42,486 nt of DNA from Chara braunii (Eukaryota > Streptophyta > Charophyceae > Charales > Characeae). Of this stretch, positions 40,351 through 42,486 are shown one piece after another; positions within the stretch are counted from its first letter, which is position 1, and the number at the start of each line of letters is the position of its first letter. The notes below the pieces were generated by a model. That model did not search any database. It was not told the origin of the DNA and was given only the letters and a program-made list of their open reading frames with translations. A program made the translations under genes and the position numbers. The stretch covers positions 180,772-223,257 of the forward strand of contig BFEA01000691.1 of NCBI GenBank assembly GCA_003427395.1, written 5' to 3'.

Positions 40351-41043
40351 GGACAACATGTTCCTCGCTCTTTTGTACTGTTCTTTCCTCCTAGCGTTCC
40401 TATTAGCCATGCTATACCTTCGTCTTTCGCTTGGCAGAGGTGCGGGCAAAATCTGCAGTATCGCCCTTCTCTCTGCATCACCTCTACCAGACGCTTCTGA
40501 CCCAGACTGACTCTCAATTGGAATCGCATCAGGACTTCGCACTTGCGTCGGACTCGCCCGTGCTGTGGGAAGTTCCTCCGAAGAGTAGTCGGTGGCAACC
40601 AACTTCGTACTACTGGAGCTAGCACAAAGCAAAGGTCCACTGGAAGAGGACTGTGGTCCACACGAGTAATCAGTGGCCACCAACCGCTCACTCTCGTCAT
40701 CAGATGATGCGTAAGAAACACCCATCGACACGCAACTTCTGTGCGCCGAAGCTGTGGGGTGCACCTCTCCAGGAATGTGGAACTCGATCCGGGAGGCAGA
40801 CGGTTCTTCGCCCGCGGTCGTTGTTGCCAATTCTGTAGGCGGTTGGATGCAACCTCCAAAGCTCTCACGAAAAGCGAGACTCCATTTTCTGGGGAAAGTT
40901 GCAGCGGACTGTTGGAACGACGAACTGTCCGAAGAGGACTGTTGGAACAGCGAACTGTCCGAAGAGGTCGTCGGGGCCAATCCCAGGTGTTGTAGCTGGT
41001 AACGCAAGTCGACGGCTTGTTCAGTTTCCATAGCCCGGTTCAT
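40351..41043 (-). CDS. N-terminal part of the DUF7869 gene
   Basis: A 231-codon minus-strand frame in the same phase as the main ORF, ending at the TAA 40350-40348. It is Ser-rich and probably disordered, with two internal repeats: SSDSS.FQQS twice near residues 27-45, and LVATDYS twice near 120 and 147. It ends in a strongly basic segment (MANRNARRKEQYKRARN) that could be a nuclear localisation or DNA-binding signal. A shifted frame across the stop reads CCPKKDCS, which would continue a zinc-binding motif. The stop therefore probably arose from two nearby compensating indels or marks a pseudogene. A small intron cannot be excluded. Confidence 0.5.
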
Positions 41044-42074
41044 GTGGACGTTCGCCCAGCCGTCTTTGGCGCCGTCATGTCACCGTCGGTGCAGCAGATG
41101 CAATTCCCGTCAGCGTAATCGATTAATCTCTCTTGTGCGGATTGAACGGTTCATTCCAATTCGTGTCCACACCCTGCAAAACAGCGGAGCAAACTCTAAG
41201 CATGATTACTATAGAAGTAAGGGCTAACTGGTCATCAACCGGTCGCCGCGAACTGACTGTCGGCCAATCGTCATAACGAACGGAAGTCTAGCAGAGGCAG
41301 GAGACAAAAGAAGACATGGCTTAATGACCCTCAGCCGACCCCCGCAAACCCCGAGTAACTGCACGTCGATTCGAAAGTTGTGTGCTCGGAGTCAAAGCCT
41401 TTGCAGCCCGCGCGGCTTCAACACCGAAACGCCTTTGCAATGTCGACACCCGACTGCGCGAACCGCAAAGCACGCCGTGGCAGAAGCAAAGTCCAAGTTG
41501 TTGAAAATAACGGTCTGATTTACGCGGAGCCTCAAAGTTCGTCGGGATCCGAATTTGGCGGGTGCTGGAGTAGCAAGGATCCTGTTTTCGCGCGGCCGGT
41601 GTCAGTGGAAGGGATCGCCAGTGGGTGCACTCAAGGAACGCTCTGTTTGGGCGCATAGAAGGAAGGCTCTGTCGTCGTTGAACAAAAGCATGTGCATAAC
41701 AAAGGGTAGTGGTGGATGCACCACCACACAATTCGGTGCAGCGCGACCCCAAGCTGACCCCTATAAACACCGATTCTCACCATGGTCTACGCGAGCTCGT
41801 GCGATGTTCCATTCAAAGGTACTAGTGCAAGAGCTTATCGAACTCGGACATCTCCACTTCGCAGAGAAGAAAAATGTAGAAATGGATGAAAGATCCCCCC
41901 TGCAACCCTTCCAAACATTGATTCGGTCAATCGACAAGGCGACCCCCGACTCGCGCGCCTGGAACGCTGACGTGCGACAGCGCGAACCACATAGCACGCA
42001 GAAACACAAGCATGTCTGCGACAATACTCCGCGCACCGCGACGGTCGAAACCCTTGGGGGGCAACAAAGATCGG
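41044..42074. repeat. Degenerate internal repeats, no gene
   Basis: No recognised gene. Two pairs of similar segments: GCGCGAACCRCAWAGCACGC near 41456 and 41990, and CTCAAAGTYCGYC.GGATCCGAA near 41532 and 42288. Minus-strand frames at 41321-41770 and 41761-42036 both contain LCFC...LCGSR, a result of the duplication. The segment next to 41044 may hold the promoter of the DUF7869 gene. Confidence 0.4.
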
Positions 42075-42212
42075 GGGTGCGAAAAATTGTTCACCTTCTG
42101 AAATGCCCTTGAAGGGGTTTATGGGGGTTGCCGACGGTGACAACGGCCGTGTCCCTTATTTTCGACAACCCCCTTGAAGGGCATTTCAGAAGGCGAGCAA
42201 TTTCTCGCACCC
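42075..42212. repeat. 138-nt imperfect hairpin
   Basis: Arm 42075-42130 pairs with 42166-42212. The outer GGGTGCGA, the middle CTTCTGAAATGCCCTT and the inner GGGGGTTG all match. There is a 9-nt bulge on the left arm. Most mismatches are transitions that allow G-U pairs on an RNA copy. The loop is about 35 nt. It would fit a pre-microRNA or a small foldback element. CCTTGAAGG occurs in both arms. Confidence 0.75.
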
Positions 42213-42486
42213 ACAGTCCTCTCGCAATCAACTCGCACTCGAAGCTCCAGGCGTCACGCGAAGGACGGTTGGATATGCGCCGATTCTCAAAGTCCGCCAG
42301 GATCCGAACTTGGTTGATTCGCCTGTAGCGATTAACAGGTCTTCGTGCGGCTGCAGGTATTGGAACGGGTGGTTGGCGTTTGCAAAGAAGTAGGCGATGC
42401 TCGGGCGCACCGCATTTCGGGGCGGTGATGAACGAAGATCCACGACATACCGGAAATGGACCCGGCCAGTGACACCGACGTCAAAC
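42213..42486. other. End of window, no gene
   Basis: Only short unsupported ORFs. It contains the second member of the GGATCCGAA repeat pair (about 42288-42322). Confidence 0.4.

Noticed and set aside
40212-40868. 218-codon minus-strand ORF overlapping the DUF7869 N-terminus
   Set aside because: It is mostly the shifted frame of the gene. Only its short CCPKKDCS part is of interest and is discussed with the stop codon.

Overview
The window looks like nuclear DNA of a green-lineage eukaryote (streptophyte; a charophyte such as Chara would fit, but this is inference). Three things point there. A kelch + TYW2 fusion is the architecture known from plant wybutosine enzymes. Cut-and-paste and copy-and-paste transposon remains of plant type (PIF/Harbinger, LINE, tRNA-derived short repeats) fill most of the sequence. 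Gene density is very low. There are no operons or prokaryotic signals. A Nextera mate-pair junction adapter is embedded at 17072-17109 and single N bases occur at 87, 22466 and 23491, so parts of the layout are assembly products.

Layout. 139-2541: truncated copy of a repeat family (here called D-R). 2542-6300: no recognisable gene; a TATA/CCAAT-like promoter signature near 4.4 kb. 6.3-6.7 kb (+) and 8.1-13.3 kb (-): pieces of one LINE family in opposite orientations. The large minus-strand copy carries endonuclease, reverse transcriptase and C-terminal zinc-finger remnants, with a 521-bp inverted-repeat element nested in it and its 3' coding end duplicated in tandem. 13.3-15.1 kb: short retroposon-like fragments. 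15.1-27.1 kb: a repeat block R2, D1, spacer X, D2, R3. D1 and D2 are about 3.85-kb direct repeats, R copies are about 1.25 kb. D carries a dense run of more than 25 small adjacent hairpins followed by a 54-bp minisatellite.

27.1-33.3 kb is the main genic part. A short exon-like segment resembling a Tim17/Tim22/Tim23/OEP16-type membrane protein (-) is followed by a 1160-codon minus-strand ORF for a kelch-TYW2 wybutosine-synthesis protein, with decayed copies of its last coding segment downstream. 33.3-33.9 kb holds a 152-nt inverted repeat, a tRNA-like remnant and a 94-bp tandem duplication. 34.3-35.7 kb is a PIF/Harbinger transposase pseudogene (+). 35.7-36.9 kb is AT-rich degenerate repeat. 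36.9-41.0 kb holds minus-strand genes of a possible uncharacterised mobile system: an unrecognised 260-aa ORF and a large protein I assign to the DUF7869 family (probable RNase H-fold, transposase-like). The latter is interrupted by one stop and has a separate C-terminal exon. 41.0-42.5 kb has degenerate repeats and a 138-nt hairpin.

Functionally only the kelch-TYW2 gene looks like a host gene with a clear role (tRNA-Phe position-37 modification). Most of the rest is mobile DNA in different stages of decay. The most unusual signals are the hairpin array in D, the covarying stem in R, and the DUF7869 gene with its in-frame stop.
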